Shown here in pieces: positions 33,217-41,230 of a stretch of 64,000 nucleotides of DNA. The position numbers and the translations under genes were made by a program. Within the stretch, counting starts at the first letter, position 1. Every line of letters begins with the position of its first letter. This DNA comes from Nitrososphaerales archaeon (GTDB lineage Archaea > Thermoproteota > Nitrososphaeria > Nitrososphaerales > Gagatemarchaeaceae), in contig JAJTZB010000001.1 of the NCBI GenBank assembly GCA_032906765.1, positions 310,001-374,000 of the forward strand, in the 5' to 3' direction. The notes under the pieces were generated by a model. The model was given only the letters and a program-made list of their open reading frames with translations, did no database searches and had not been told where the DNA came from.

Positions 33217-33645
33217 ATGGCGGCCCAATCAACAAGTGAGGTACCGACGGCCTCGTTCATCCTCTCGCTAATCGGGGGGCTACTGATCATTGCCGGAGTC
33301 GGAATGATGATGACCTTCTCCTTCGGTACGCCATACTATGGAATGATGGGAGGCTACTACGGGATGATGGGCGGGTACTACGGAATGATGCAAGGCTACG
33401 GGTACGGCGGATGGTTTTACGGTGCAGCAGCGATAGGTCTCATCTCTGCTATCATCGTCCTGATTGGCGCCGTGATGATCTACGCACGGCCCAGCAAGGC
33501 CCCCACGTGGGGATTGCTCGTGCTCATTTTCTCCATCATCAGCTTCGTCGGAATGGGTGGTTTCTTCCTCGGCGCCATTCTCGGCATCGTCGGCGGAATA
33601 CTCGCCCTCACCTGGCGCCCGCAGGCGAAGCAAGCGAACGTGTGA
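33217..33645 (+). CDS. Met/Tyr/Gly-rich four-helix membrane protein
   Basis: 142 residues with ATG at 33217 and a GGTTTAAG TATA box about 45 bases upstream. Membrane segments at about 11-35, 66-90, 97-113 and 114-135. The loop between the first two is a perfect repeat of GMMGGYY (three copies: YYGMMGGYYGMMGGYYGMMQ). The C-terminal part (FVGMGGFFLGAILGIVGGI, ALTWRP) matches the protein at 18962. Repeated Met pairs suggest Cu(I) binding; the function is unknown. The purine-rich repeat DNA is at 33338-33405. Confidence 0.75.
   Translation: MAAQSTSEVPTASFILSLIGGLLIIAGVGMMMTFSFGTPYYGMMGGYYGMMGGYYGMMQGYGYGGWFYGAAAIGLISAIIVLIGAVMIYARPSKAPTWGLLVLIFSIISFVGMGGFFLGAILGIVGGILALTWRPQAKQANV
33338..33405 (+). 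repeat. 24-bp tandem repeat encoding GMMGGYY
   Basis: Three imperfect units of about 24 bases (TACTATGGAATGATGGGAGG and variants) encode the repeated Gly-Met-Met-Gly-Gly-Tyr-Tyr motif. Unit number may vary between strains. Confidence 0.7.
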
Positions 33646-33770
33646 GGTTGGGGGATCGATCTGACTCTTGGTCAGACGTTCTCGCCGTTTGCAAGTCATG
33701 GCGAAGGCAGCGATAGGTTCGCGCGGAACGGACCTGAAGCACAGCCGAACCTGGAATCGAGTGGCGGCGT

Positions 33771-34376
33771 ATGAGGAAACAAAGATCATTGAGAAGGCGG
33801 AGCCACGGGACGAGGAACGCGCTTATTGTCATAGCCTTCCTCGTGGTCGCAATCGCAGCAATTGCCTATGTGGCGACGCGGGCAAACGAGAGTAGCTCTG
33901 CGATGCTGATGGCCGGGGACAAGGCCCCGGAATTCGTGCTGACATCTGTGAATGGCACTTCATTCAATCTCAACAACTATCTGGCCGAGTCCGATGTTCT
34001 TCTATTCTTTAACGAAGGGTTGACATGCAGCCCATGCTTGCAGCAGATGGTTGACATCGACAGGAACTATTCTGCCTTTAGTGGGATTGGCGTAACCGTA
34101 GTATCAATAACGACCAACTCGATGTCAGACATGAAGGCGTGGGCGCAGAACAATGGAATCACAAATATGATGGTTCTCTCGGACCAGTCGCTGCAAGTCG
34201 ACCAAGAGTACACCACGCTCTATGCAGGTTCGATGCACGCCGGAAGCGCCCCCGGCCACACATTCATCCTCGTCGGCAAGGACGGAAACGTGTTGTGGAG
34301 GAAGGACTATGGCTCCTACACGATGTACGTCCCGATGAACGAGCTGATTGCAAGCGTCAAGTCGGCACTCGGGTGA
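33771..34376 (+). CDS. membrane-anchored thioredoxin/peroxiredoxin-like protein
   Basis: 201 residues. A basic N terminus (MRKQRSLRRRSHGTR) and membrane anchor (16-35) precede an AhpC/TlpA-like domain: GDKAPEFVLTSVNGTSFNL, the redox motif NEGLTCSPCLQQMVD (C-x2-C), and SAPGHTFILVGKDGNVLWRK. It works outside the membrane, reducing disulfides or peroxide. It is followed within eight bases by a glutaredoxin-like gene and then by ccdA, forming a three-gene redox set that brings electrons across the membrane. Confidence 0.9.
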   Translation: MRKQRSLRRRSHGTRNALIVIAFLVVAIAAIAYVATRANESSSAMLMAGDKAPEFVLTSVNGTSFNLNNYLAESDVLLFFNEGLTCSPCLQQMVDIDRNYSAFSGIGVTVVSITTNSMSDMKAWAQNNGITNMMVLSDQSLQVDQEYTTLYAGSMHAGSAPGHTFILVGKDGNVLWRKDYGSYTMYVPMNELIASVKSALG

Positions 34377-34383
34377 ACCTGGG

Positions 34384-34656
34384 ATGAACCCACCCGTGGA
34401 AGTCATTATGATTACAAAAGAGGGGTGTCTCCCCTGCCTCCGCATAAAGCGCATCTTGGGGGAGCTGAAGGCAGAGCTGCCCGATATCGACGTGTCGGAA
34501 GTCGATTTCACGTCTGAAGAGGGAATTACGCTCGCCGTCAGGAATAGTATCCTGTACCCGCCCGCAGTCTTCATCAACAAGTCCCTCTTCGCAAAAGGAA
34601 AAATCATGGAAGAGCCGCTGAAAGCAGCTGTGCGTAGGGCAGCAAGAGGCGGGTGA
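34384..34656 (+). CDS. glutaredoxin-like small thioredoxin
   Basis: 90 residues from ATG at 34384. Redox site MITKEGCLPCLRIKRILGEL (C-x2-C); a proline in ILYPPAVFINKSLFAKG fits the cis-Pro loop. Cytoplasmic thioredoxin fold. It lies between the anchored thioredoxin and ccdA, with only one base between its stop and the ccdA ATG. It may be the inside electron donor to CcdA. Confidence 0.85.
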   Translation: MNPPVEVIMITKEGCLPCLRIKRILGELKAELPDIDVSEVDFTSEEGITLAVRNSILYPPAVFINKSLFAKGKIMEEPLKAAVRRAARGG

Positions 34657-34657
34657 A

Positions 34658-35506
34658 ATGGCCGGAGAGGAATTCCTTCTGGCCTCAGTGATCGTTTCGT
34701 TCTTGGCCGGAATCGTGGCGCTCGCCATGCCTTGCTGCTTCAGCGTACTCCTGCCATCCTACTTCGCTTCGTGCTTCAAGAGGCGGACCGCGATCTTCAG
34801 AATGACACTGGTCTTTGCGCTGGGAGTGGCCGCAGTTCTTCTCCCGATAGCGCTGGGAGTCACGGCCATTTCCATCTACATCGGTTTGAACCATTCGCTT
34901 CTCTTTGTGATAGGCGGTTTCTTCATGCTCTTTCTCGGGATTGCGTCTCTCCTAGGGATTCAGCTGATACCGATGATGAACCCCAACGTGGACCTGCAGA
35001 AGACCGGTGTGCCTAACGTCTTTGCCCTCGGGGCCTTCTCAGGCATTGCGAGCTCCTGTTGCGCGCCTGTCTTGGCGGGTATCCTCGTCCTCACCGCCCT
35101 CACAACTTCGCTCATAGGATCGGCCCTGGTGGGGATGGCGTACGTCACTGGGATGGTATTTCCGCTCCTAGTGGTAGCCATGTTCATGGACAAGAGCAAT
35201 TCTGCCCAAAGAATCATTCAAGGCAGGATGATAAACACAGGGTTTGGAACAATGCACTCCTCGAGACTCCTCGCTGCCGCGATCTTCCTCTCAATGGGCA
35301 TCGTAACTGTGTTCCTCGGCGTCACAAACAACATGCTGGCTACACCAGGCTCCGAATTCTTCAACATCTACGAGGCGGTAATCCAGAAGGCAGTCGAAGG
35401 CTTCATTTCTTCCCCGCTCTCATTGGCGGTCGTTCTGGGTGCGGTTCTGCTTGGCGCCGGGCTCTACCTGAGAAGGCGTTTCGCCACGGCGCGCCTGCCT
35501 CGCTGA
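34658..35506 (+). CDS. CcdA/DsbD-family transmembrane electron carrier
   Basis: 282 residues, about eight membrane segments. Two reactive cysteine clusters lie in membrane segments: IVALAMPCCFSVLLPSY (TM1, the family's PCxLP site with an extra Cys) and GIASSCCAPVLAGILVL (TM4). CcdA transfers reducing equivalents from cytoplasmic thioredoxin to extracytoplasmic partners, here presumably the anchored protein at 33771, for thiol repair or cytochrome/cupredoxin maturation. A third position, CFKRR after TM1, is the cytoplasmic border. The 417-base gap that follows (35507-35923) contains only one weak 53-codon frame at 35533-35694. Confidence 0.88.
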   Translation: MAGEEFLLASVIVSFLAGIVALAMPCCFSVLLPSYFASCFKRRTAIFRMTLVFALGVAAVLLPIALGVTAISIYIGLNHSLLFVIGGFFMLFLGIASLLGIQLIPMMNPNVDLQKTGVPNVFALGAFSGIASSCCAPVLAGILVLTALTTSLIGSALVGMAYVTGMVFPLLVVAMFMDKSNSAQRIIQGRMINTGFGTMHSSRLLAAAIFLSMGIVTVFLGVTNNMLATPGSEFFNIYEAVIQKAVEGFISSPLSLAVVLGAVLLGAGLYLRRRFATARLPR

Positions 35507-35923
35507 CCAGTGAAGACTGAGTCAGGCTCCATATGGAATCTCCGTTGGCCCGCTACATTGTGAACAATGCGGTGGCGGAGCAGACAGACGACGTAGAACC
35601 GAGCTATCAATGCAAAGAATCCTCGCCCGTTACGACGTGCACTCCGCAGACCGGGTTCTTCAACATCTCGCCACTTTCAACTAGGATTCTCTAGGCCAAC
35701 CCCAACCGAGTTACCTTACGAACGGAAACTAGGTTCTGGTCCATGACTGGCGGAAACGCTCTGTGCTTGTCAATGGTGTCCGGCCAGAAACGACTTCCTG
35801 CATGACCTGCTGCAAGAGCAGTTGTAATTCGACCCTACCCTGATGTTGTAAGGTCTGTCAGAAAATAGTCTCCTGTTGCAGTAATCACATCGAAGCCTCA
35901 GCGTCGCTCCCTCTCATGATTAC

Positions 35924-37066
35924 TTACACAGCCGCGAGCACCGCGGCGACACCGAAGCTCAATATGGCCGCTAGACTGAGCCAGTACGCGACCTTCCAGG
36001 GTCCTTTTGAAACATAGTTGCCCATGATGCGTCTGTTCGATGCCAAAAGCCCCATCAGGATTCCGGGTCCGACGAGCACGAAAACGAAGACAACCATCAA
36101 GTTCAGGACAAGTGCCAGCTGGTTTGAAACGAAGATGGGTACGACGACGGCCGGAATCGACTCTAGCAAGTATATCCAGAAGAAGTTGCTCTTCCGCCAG
36201 CCCAGCGCTTCCACCACAGCCCAGGAGCTGGCAAGAGAGATCACCACAAGCGCGAGGAATGCCGCCGCCACCAGGCCCACGGCGAACAGGTAGGGTGCAT
36301 AGACACCTGCGATTGATGTAAGCGCCTGAGAGAGTGTCCTTGGATCCGCGAAATTAAGAGATGAACCGAGTCCGGAGCTAGCCATTATGATGACCACCAT
36401 GCCAATTTCACTGGCGACAGCCCCAACGAGAGTCTCCAGTCGCATCGCCCACAGACGCACCGTCCCTTTCTCGGCGGTAGCCGAAGCCTGGTAGAAGAGC
36501 ATGAACGGCATCACAACCGCGCCGGCACTCGCTGCCAATAGAAACAGGAACTGTGGGCTCGTGCTGAAATAAATGATGCCAGAGGGAGTGACTCCTCTCA
36601 CAAAAAGGGAGCCAGCGTAGGAGAGAATTAGCACCGTGGCAACAGCAAACAACGCTTTCTCTATTGTCACAAACCTCCTTCTGAGTATGATTGCGATGTG
36701 GGCCGCGTAGGCCACAGGCATAGAAATGATGGGCGGAATGCCCATAAGCCCCATCCCAACCGCAATCCCCGTGTACTCCGCAATGTAACTCACGACATCC
36801 ACTGTGGCCATAGGAAAGGTCGCCAGCACCGCGACCTTCCTCGAGTAATTCTCCCGTATCAGTTCACCCAGACCCCTTCCAGTCGCGACGCCTACCCTCC
36901 CGCTAGCCTCCTGGATCAAGAACAGAGGAATGATGAGCAGAAGGAAGAACCATATCAGACCATAGCCATAGGTGGCTCCGGCTACGGCGCCTGTCAGCAC
37001 GCTGGGGGCGTCGACGTCTGCTATCATCACTATCCACGCGGGCCCAAACGACTCGAGGAATTCCGT
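35924..37066 (-). CDS. NRAMP-family divalent metal transporter, second copy
   Basis: About 380 residues, clearly paralogous to the protein at 12404: TM1 reads IVMIADVDAPSVLTGAVAGA and TM6 VVMPFMLFYQASATAEKG. The Asp of TM1 and Met-Pro of TM6 are kept. The frame is open to 37273 through the neighbouring divergent gene, but there is no NTG codon between that overlap and the middle of TM1 (GTG at 37030). ACG at 37066 gives MEFLESFGPAWIVMIADVD, which aligns with RSFLSVVGPAWVVMMADVD of the paralogue. So the start is probably non-canonical. Substrate likely Mn, Fe or Mg. Confidence 0.88.
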   Translation of the reverse strand, partial: TEFLESFGPAWIVMIADVDAPSVLTGAVAGATYGYGLIWFFLLLIIPLFLIQEASGRVGVATGRGLGELIRENYSRKVAVLATFPMATVDVVSYIAEYTGIAVGMGLMGIPPIISMPVAYAAHIAIILRRRFVTIEKALFAVATVLILSYAGSLFVRGVTPSGIIYFSTSPQFLFLLAASAGAVVMPFMLFYQASATAEKGTVRLWAMRLETLVGAVASEIGMVVIIMASSGLGSSLNFADPRTLSQALTSIAGVYAPYLFAVGLVAAAFLALVVISLASSWAVVEALGWRKSNFFWIYLLESIPAVVVPIFVSNQLALVLNLMVVFVFVLVGPGILMGLLASNRRIMGNYVSKGPWKVAYWLSLAAILSFGVAAVLAAV

Positions 37067-37130
37067 TAGCCTGTTAGTGAATATCTCAACCTCATGGAGA
37101 CGATTTTCAAACCTGAGAATTGTATCTCGG

Positions 37131-37140
37131 CCTTTTAAGG
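37131..37140. promoter_or_regulatory. palindromic TATA box shared by divergent genes
   Basis: CCTTTTAAGG reads as a TATA box on both strands. Rightward it predicts initiation near 37162, before the ATG at 37183; leftward near 37110, before the ACG at 37066. Confidence 0.5.
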
Positions 37141-37182
37141 CCGTCTCTGAGTTCCATGTCCTGGTATCGGTTGGACAGGTAC

Positions 37183-37803
37183 ATGCGTGGGACCGCGGCG
37201 TTGGTGGTCGGCACTGTAGTGCTCGCTGCCGCTCTGGGCTACTACTTTGCCACTGTGACCGTGACGCCCGCAACGACCGCCAAGCCGACTGGCGGTCCTT
37301 ACCAGCTCATGCTGATTGAACCGATGAACACCGCTTGGAACTCCACGACTTCCCAACCCAAGTTCTACCTCGTGGGGCCGAATGGACTCGAGTCCTCAGC
37401 GAACATTAGTCTCCCAGTCAAGACACTGGTTGAGGTCACAATCGTGTCCTATGACACACCGACTCCGGGCAGCCAACAGCAGGACGGGTTGGTCAACGGG
37501 ACCGTGGGCGGCATGGTCTACATGATTAACGGCACGACGGCCTCGATGGCAAGCACCCCCATGCCGTGGGGCCAGAACGTGACATCGGTGCCCGCCAGCT
37601 TGCTCGCGCACACATTCACCATTCAGCAGTTGGGAATTAACATCCCAGTTGTGGGCGGTAACACAGAGATTGCGTACCTCTACTTCGCTCACGCCGGGAT
37701 TTACCAGTGGATCTGTTTGACGCCCTGCGGGTTCGGCCCGAACGGGTCGGAAGGAGCAATGTCTTCAGCTGGCTGGATGGAAGGGACGATTACTGTGGCC
37801 TAG
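37183..37803 (+). CDS. membrane-anchored CX3C cupredoxin-like protein
   Basis: 206 residues from ATG at 37183 (an ATG at 37156 lies before the predicted transcript start). Anchor segment (AALVVGTVVLAAALGYYFA), then a cupredoxin-like beta domain. Likely copper ligands: His in LLAHTFTIQQLGIN, and Cys-x3-Cys in YQWICLTPCGFG followed eleven residues on by Met (EGAMSS). The CX3CG resembles the CuA site, but the CuA histidine four residues after the second Cys is missing and the loop is longer. A paralogue with the same pattern is at 39112. Role: probably extracytoplasmic electron transfer or copper binding. Confidence 0.8.
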   Translation: MRGTAALVVGTVVLAAALGYYFATVTVTPATTAKPTGGPYQLMLIEPMNTAWNSTTSQPKFYLVGPNGLESSANISLPVKTLVEVTIVSYDTPTPGSQQQDGLVNGTVGGMVYMINGTTASMASTPMPWGQNVTSVPASLLAHTFTIQQLGINIPVVGGNTEIAYLYFAHAGIYQWICLTPCGFGPNGSEGAMSSAGWMEGTITVA

Positions 37804-38052
37804 AAGATTGCAATGCCTTGACAAGGTCTCCGTACTCTCATCACCCATCGTGAAGATGAAGTTCTCATATCAGCCGACGAATGGTCAGGTACCCGTTGAT
37901 AACGAGCCCGGTCAGACTTGACCCATCACACGGGGCTGTGGTCTCGGCGACCGCACTGACCGCCATTCTGTCAGAGATCTAGTCGTGAATTTTGCGCTTG
38001 GTCTGCTCATGAGGAAGAGCAGGCCGAACACCTTCACGACCGTTCGCACCGA

Positions 38053-38712
38053 TTGACTCGATGGAATCCAGCCTTCCTCAGGTTGATTCTCAGCATTGAA
38101 AATCGTCTCATCTATACATTAGTGCTTGCGGTTACCGTGGATCGATTGGCATCGAGAGCTTCAAGGGCATTCATAGACTTCGGTGTCATAGGAACAATCC
38201 TCGCCTTCTACCACGCGTGGTTAGAACATGCATTCTCCACTAACCCTTTTCAGGTCAGCTACTCCCCATACGCGTCCTTCTTTGGAGTTCCATACTGGTT
38301 CTTTGGCGTTGTTTGGTTCCCGGTCGTGCTCGCTGTCGGTCTCTGGTCGACAAGGCTGGGCAAAATTGACCTAGAGAAGAAACTGCTTGTTCTGCTCACG
38401 GTAGGAAACCTCTTCACAGCGTATCTTTGGTACCTGGACATCCTAGTTATCAGGGCGTTCACTCCCGTCTATGTCGGTTTGTATGCGACCAATTATGTTC
38501 TCACTGGCCTGGCCGTGTTACAGAACCGGAGGAACGATAAGATTCAGGGGTTCGTCTACGGCACGGTCGTTGGTGCGGCCGTGGGGCTGATCTTTGGACC
38601 TTTCGGGGTGGCAGCCTGCGGAATCGTTGGGGGGATTTTTGGTGCTGTGAGGAACATTGTGCTTCCCCAAAAGGCATCCTCCGGCGAATCTTCGCAGAAT
38701 CTGCGGCCTTAA
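38053..38712 (+). CDS. VKOR-like membrane protein without active-site cysteines
   Basis: 219 residues from TTG at 38053. The central part (YSPYASFFGVPYWFFGVVWF, then VGNLFTAYLWYLDILVI) has the order and spacing of vitamin K epoxide reductase family membrane proteins. The C-x2-C and the loop cysteines of VKOR are absent; the only Cys is in VAACGIVGG. The C-terminal end is a glycine-zipper segment (GAAVGLIFGPFGVAACGIVG) and a short tail. It may be a non-catalytic relative. Confidence in a coding gene is good; the family link is tentative. Gaps on both sides (37804-38052, 38713-38960) show nothing. Confidence 0.6.
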   Translation: MTRWNPAFLRLILSIENRLIYTLVLAVTVDRLASRASRAFIDFGVIGTILAFYHAWLEHAFSTNPFQVSYSPYASFFGVPYWFFGVVWFPVVLAVGLWSTRLGKIDLEKKLLVLLTVGNLFTAYLWYLDILVIRAFTPVYVGLYATNYVLTGLAVLQNRRNDKIQGFVYGTVVGAAVGLIFGPFGVAACGIVGGIFGAVRNIVLPQKASSGESSQNLRP

Positions 38713-38960
38713 CCCCTTTCCTTCTCATTAGCTGTAACTCCAAGTGGTTTTCGATTCACTGCCGTTCGAGTTGGCTGCTGGGTTGTTGAGAAGAAGCCGC
38801 ATGGTGCCTTGATGAAAGGGTAAGCAAGAGAATTGTCTATAGTTTGAGGTTCAGCATTTGGTTCTCCGCAGTCAGACTTGCGAAGTTCATCTTGCGTTTG
38901 GTGGTGTCCGAGTCCAAACGCGCTAAACTCAGAAGCAGTATGTATACAAAATGCAGATGA

Positions 38961-39052
38961 TGGGGCCGGCCGGATTTGAACCGGCGATCGCCAGCGTTCT
39001 GGACAAAGCGTTCCCCAGGCTGGTATCCTAGACCAAACTGGACGACGGCCCC
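38961..39052 (-). tRNA. tRNA-Pro (GGG anticodon) with a 16-base intron
   Basis: On the minus strand the acceptor stem GGGGCCG/CGGCCCC, D arm GTCC/GGAT, anticodon stem CCAGC/GCTGG and T arm GCCGG-TTCAAAT-CCGGC all pair. The anticodon loop starts CTGGGGA (anticodon GGG) but is 23 bases long. The extra 16 bases fit an archaeal intron at the canonical 37/38 region. CTGG in the loop can pair with CCAG inside the intron, as in a bulge-helix-bulge. The discriminator is A; CCA is not encoded. Confidence 0.9.
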
Positions 39053-39111
39053 TTGCTGCCCGAGGCAGCGATAAACCGCTAATAGCCTTTTGTCGGTTCG
39101 GAGCGATGTGC

Positions 39112-39798
39112 CTAGCCGACTGTGACAGAGCCGGTCATCCATCCAGGTGTGACCATGGCCCCACCAAGCTCGTCAGCCCCACTGCCGCAAGCGGTCATGC
39201 AGAACCACGTGAAAGTGCCGCTCTTGTCCAGCGTGAAGGTTGCCACAACGGCAGATGAAACCGGCACTGGCACGTTAATCCCTAGTGAAGGAATCGTGAA
39301 TGTGTGGGCTATTTGGTCCACTGGGACGCCGTAGACAGTCTGGGCACCCACTATCGAGATTCCAGAAGTAGTCTGGGTGGAGTTGATGATGTCGTTGTTG
39401 GCGAATGTGATTGTTCCTCCCGTCGTTCCGTTGACCTTTGCGTAAGAGGGGTCAACAAGGGACGCGTTCCCGTCGTCGTAGTTGAATATCACGAGCTTGA
39501 TGAGCCTGTGAGCTGGCAAGGAGATGGATGTCGCAGGCTGGAGCCCGTTCTGCCCCAGCACGTAGAAGGCAGGCTGGTCACCCACCGTTGAGTTGTAGAT
39601 GTTGCCTGTGCTGATCACCAATGTCAGTGTGTAGGGCTCGCTCGCGTTCTGAGTGGCAGAAGTCTGCGTCACCGTCGTAGTCTGGGTGGTGGTTGTAGTC
39701 ACAGTGCCAACGCCAACCACTGCAGCGCCGGCATATCCTATGCCGAGGCTGGCCAGAGCAAATATCATGACCAGCGCTACCAGGACCTTATCTCTCAT
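39112..39798 (-). CDS. exported CX3C cupredoxin-like protein, paralogue of 37183
   Basis: 228 residues. Signal or anchor segment (residues 4-30), a Thr-rich linker (TTTTTQTTTVTQTS), then a cupredoxin-like domain. Ligand pattern: His in QIAHTFTIPSLGIN and Cys-x3-Cys in FTWFCMTACGSG, then Met in GGAMVTPGW. This is the same arrangement as in the protein at 37183 (about 40 percent alike by eye in the last 60 residues). It has no other cysteines. It is probably surface-exposed. The gene lies 59 bases from tRNA-Pro. Confidence 0.82.
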   Translation of the reverse strand: MRDKVLVALVMIFALASLGIGYAGAAVVGVGTVTTTTTQTTTVTQTSATQNASEPYTLTLVISTGNIYNSTVGDQPAFYVLGQNGLQPATSISLPAHRLIKLVIFNYDDGNASLVDPSYAKVNGTTGGTITFANNDIINSTQTTSGISIVGAQTVYGVPVDQIAHTFTIPSLGINVPVPVSSAVVATFTLDKSGTFTWFCMTACGSGADELGGAMVTPGWMTGSVTVG

Positions 39799-39918
39799 TC
39801 ACTTGACGGAATGACGGCCTCGACGTCCCCATATTAAGCTAGGGCATGATTTTCAATACTGGGAATGCCCCGCCCGATTCGACGGCGGGCCGCAATCCCG
39901 AGAAGACTCTGAAGTCAG

Positions 39919-40302
39919 CTATGCGCTGGCAGGTTGGAAGAGGCCCATCAGGTTGCCTTCGGTGTCCTTGAAGTAGGCACTGAACCCGAATTGTCCAATC
40001 GGCGTCTTCTTCACCACCGCCTTGCCTCCGCGCTTCTTGACATCCTCAAGAGTGGCGTCGATGTCGTCGACCTGGATGGTGATTATCGGGCCTGCGAATC
40101 TCTTGGTCCTCTTCATCATTCCACCGTTGATGGATCCTGGCTCCGTGGGCATGCCGTTCTTGTCGGCCGGACCTGTCGTTACCATGGTGTAGTCCATCTC
40201 TGGCACGTCACTCATCTGCCAGCCGAAGACGTCCTTGTAGAAAGATTGGGCGCGCTTCAGCTTGCTTGCGGGAACTTCAAAGTGTACTACCTTGCCGTTC
40301 AT
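39919..40302 (-). CDS. VOC-superfamily (glyoxalase-like) protein
   Basis: 127 residues. VVHFEVPASKLKRAQSFYKD opens the first beta-alpha-beta-beta-beta module, and IITIQVDDIDATLEDVKKRG with YFKDTEGNLMGLFQP closes the second. His7 and Glu9 (HFE) and the Glu of DTEGN are the usual metal ligands of the fold. It is of the group often annotated as glyoxalase/bleomycin-resistance-like; the substrate is unknown. It stands alone. Confidence 0.9.
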   Translation of the reverse strand: MNGKVVHFEVPASKLKRAQSFYKDVFGWQMSDVPEMDYTMVTTGPADKNGMPTEPGSINGGMMKRTKRFAGPIITIQVDDIDATLEDVKKRGGKAVVKKTPIGQFGFSAYFKDTEGNLMGLFQPASA

Positions 40303-40485
40303 GTCTGTCGATTTGCGCGAGGTTCAGGCGCTTTAAAGGATTCCCGACATATTCACTTTGGTTGCGAGGGGAGCCTGAAAGTATGGTGTCCAACTGAGGG
40401 CTGGTTGGACTAGTCACGAGACTTACAGACGGTTGAGGAGGAAGGCTGAGGGTTGTCTCACGGGAGAGTGAGTTCTAGATCCCGA

Positions 40486-41223
40486 TCAGGGTGAAACGAT
40501 GTGAAGTTCCTCAAGTAGGCGAGCGTAGCGGAAGTCGGAGAGGTCACCTTTGTACTCGGCGAGTAAACGTAGCACCCGCCCCTTGTCCTTTAGTCCAATC
40601 AGCCTCCTCACAAGAGGGGACACCTTCCCACCGATTAGAAGGTACTGAGCGGCCGAGGTGACGTTCCTCGGTCTCCTGCCGGTGCTTGCCGACTCGAAGT
40701 CGAGGATCCAAGGAACGCCCTCCGCGACGACTACGTGCTTCCGCAGGTCGCTCAGCTCGCCATGGTCGAGCCCCAGTATGTCGAGCTTCCTGCATTGGTT
40801 GAGGACTGCGTGAAGCATCTCTCTGGCTCGCATTCGCGATCCCTCTCCTTTGAGGCCCCTGAACCAGTCAGAGAGTTCGACGTGGTCGAGGTGCTTCATC
40901 AGGAGGAAGTCCTTTGTGTGTCCGTAGACTGGCGCGCCTATGCCGAGTCGATTGGCGAGAGTTGTCAACCTGAACTCATCGTCCAGGCTGGCCCTGTTGG
41001 CGTCTGTCCTCCTTATCTTCAGGGCGCAGACCCGACCTCCAGCCGTACACTTCACGACCAGCCCCACAGTGCCTAACCCCAGTATGCCCAACCGGCCAAT
41101 CTTCGACTTGCCCTGGAAGATGAGGGACTCGACGCCTAGACGAGACAACTGTTTGATTCTTGCGTTCGCGGTGCGCAACGAGATCTTGGGGTAAGTCAGA
41201 ATCTGGATGTACGGCGTTCGCGT
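40486..41223 (-). CDS. RIO-like serine/threonine protein kinase
   Basis: About 245 residues. An N-terminal winged-helix-like part (PYIQILTYPKISLRTANARI) leads to a compact kinase domain. Visible features: glycine loop LGLGTVGLVVK, ATP-binding lysine in CALKIRRTDANR, catalytic-loop equivalent LDILGLDHGELSDLRKHVVV, and metal-binding WILDFESAS. It follows the CCA gene. The start is unclear: homologous sequence begins near TPYIQIL, no ATG/GTG is at hand, an in-frame TTG at 41265 would overlap the CCA gene by 35 bases, and ACG at 41223 lies just after its stop. RIO-like kinases act in ribosome maturation. Confidence 0.82.
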   Translation of the reverse strand, partial: TRTPYIQILTYPKISLRTANARIKQLSRLGVESLIFQGKSKIGRLGILGLGTVGLVVKCTAGGRVCALKIRRTDANRASLDDEFRLTTLANRLGIGAPVYGHTKDFLLMKHLDHVELSDWFRGLKGEGSRMRAREMLHAVLNQCRKLDILGLDHGELSDLRKHVVVAEGVPWILDFESASTGRRPRNVTSAAQYLLIGGKVSPLVRRLIGLKDKGRVLRLLAEYKGDLSDFRYARLLEELHIVSP

Positions 41224-41230
41224 CAGCTGC

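Noticed and set aside
35533-35694. 53-codon frame with two cysteines in the 35.5-35.9 kb gap
   Set aside because: No promoter or homology; the Cys spacing matches none of the domains nearby.
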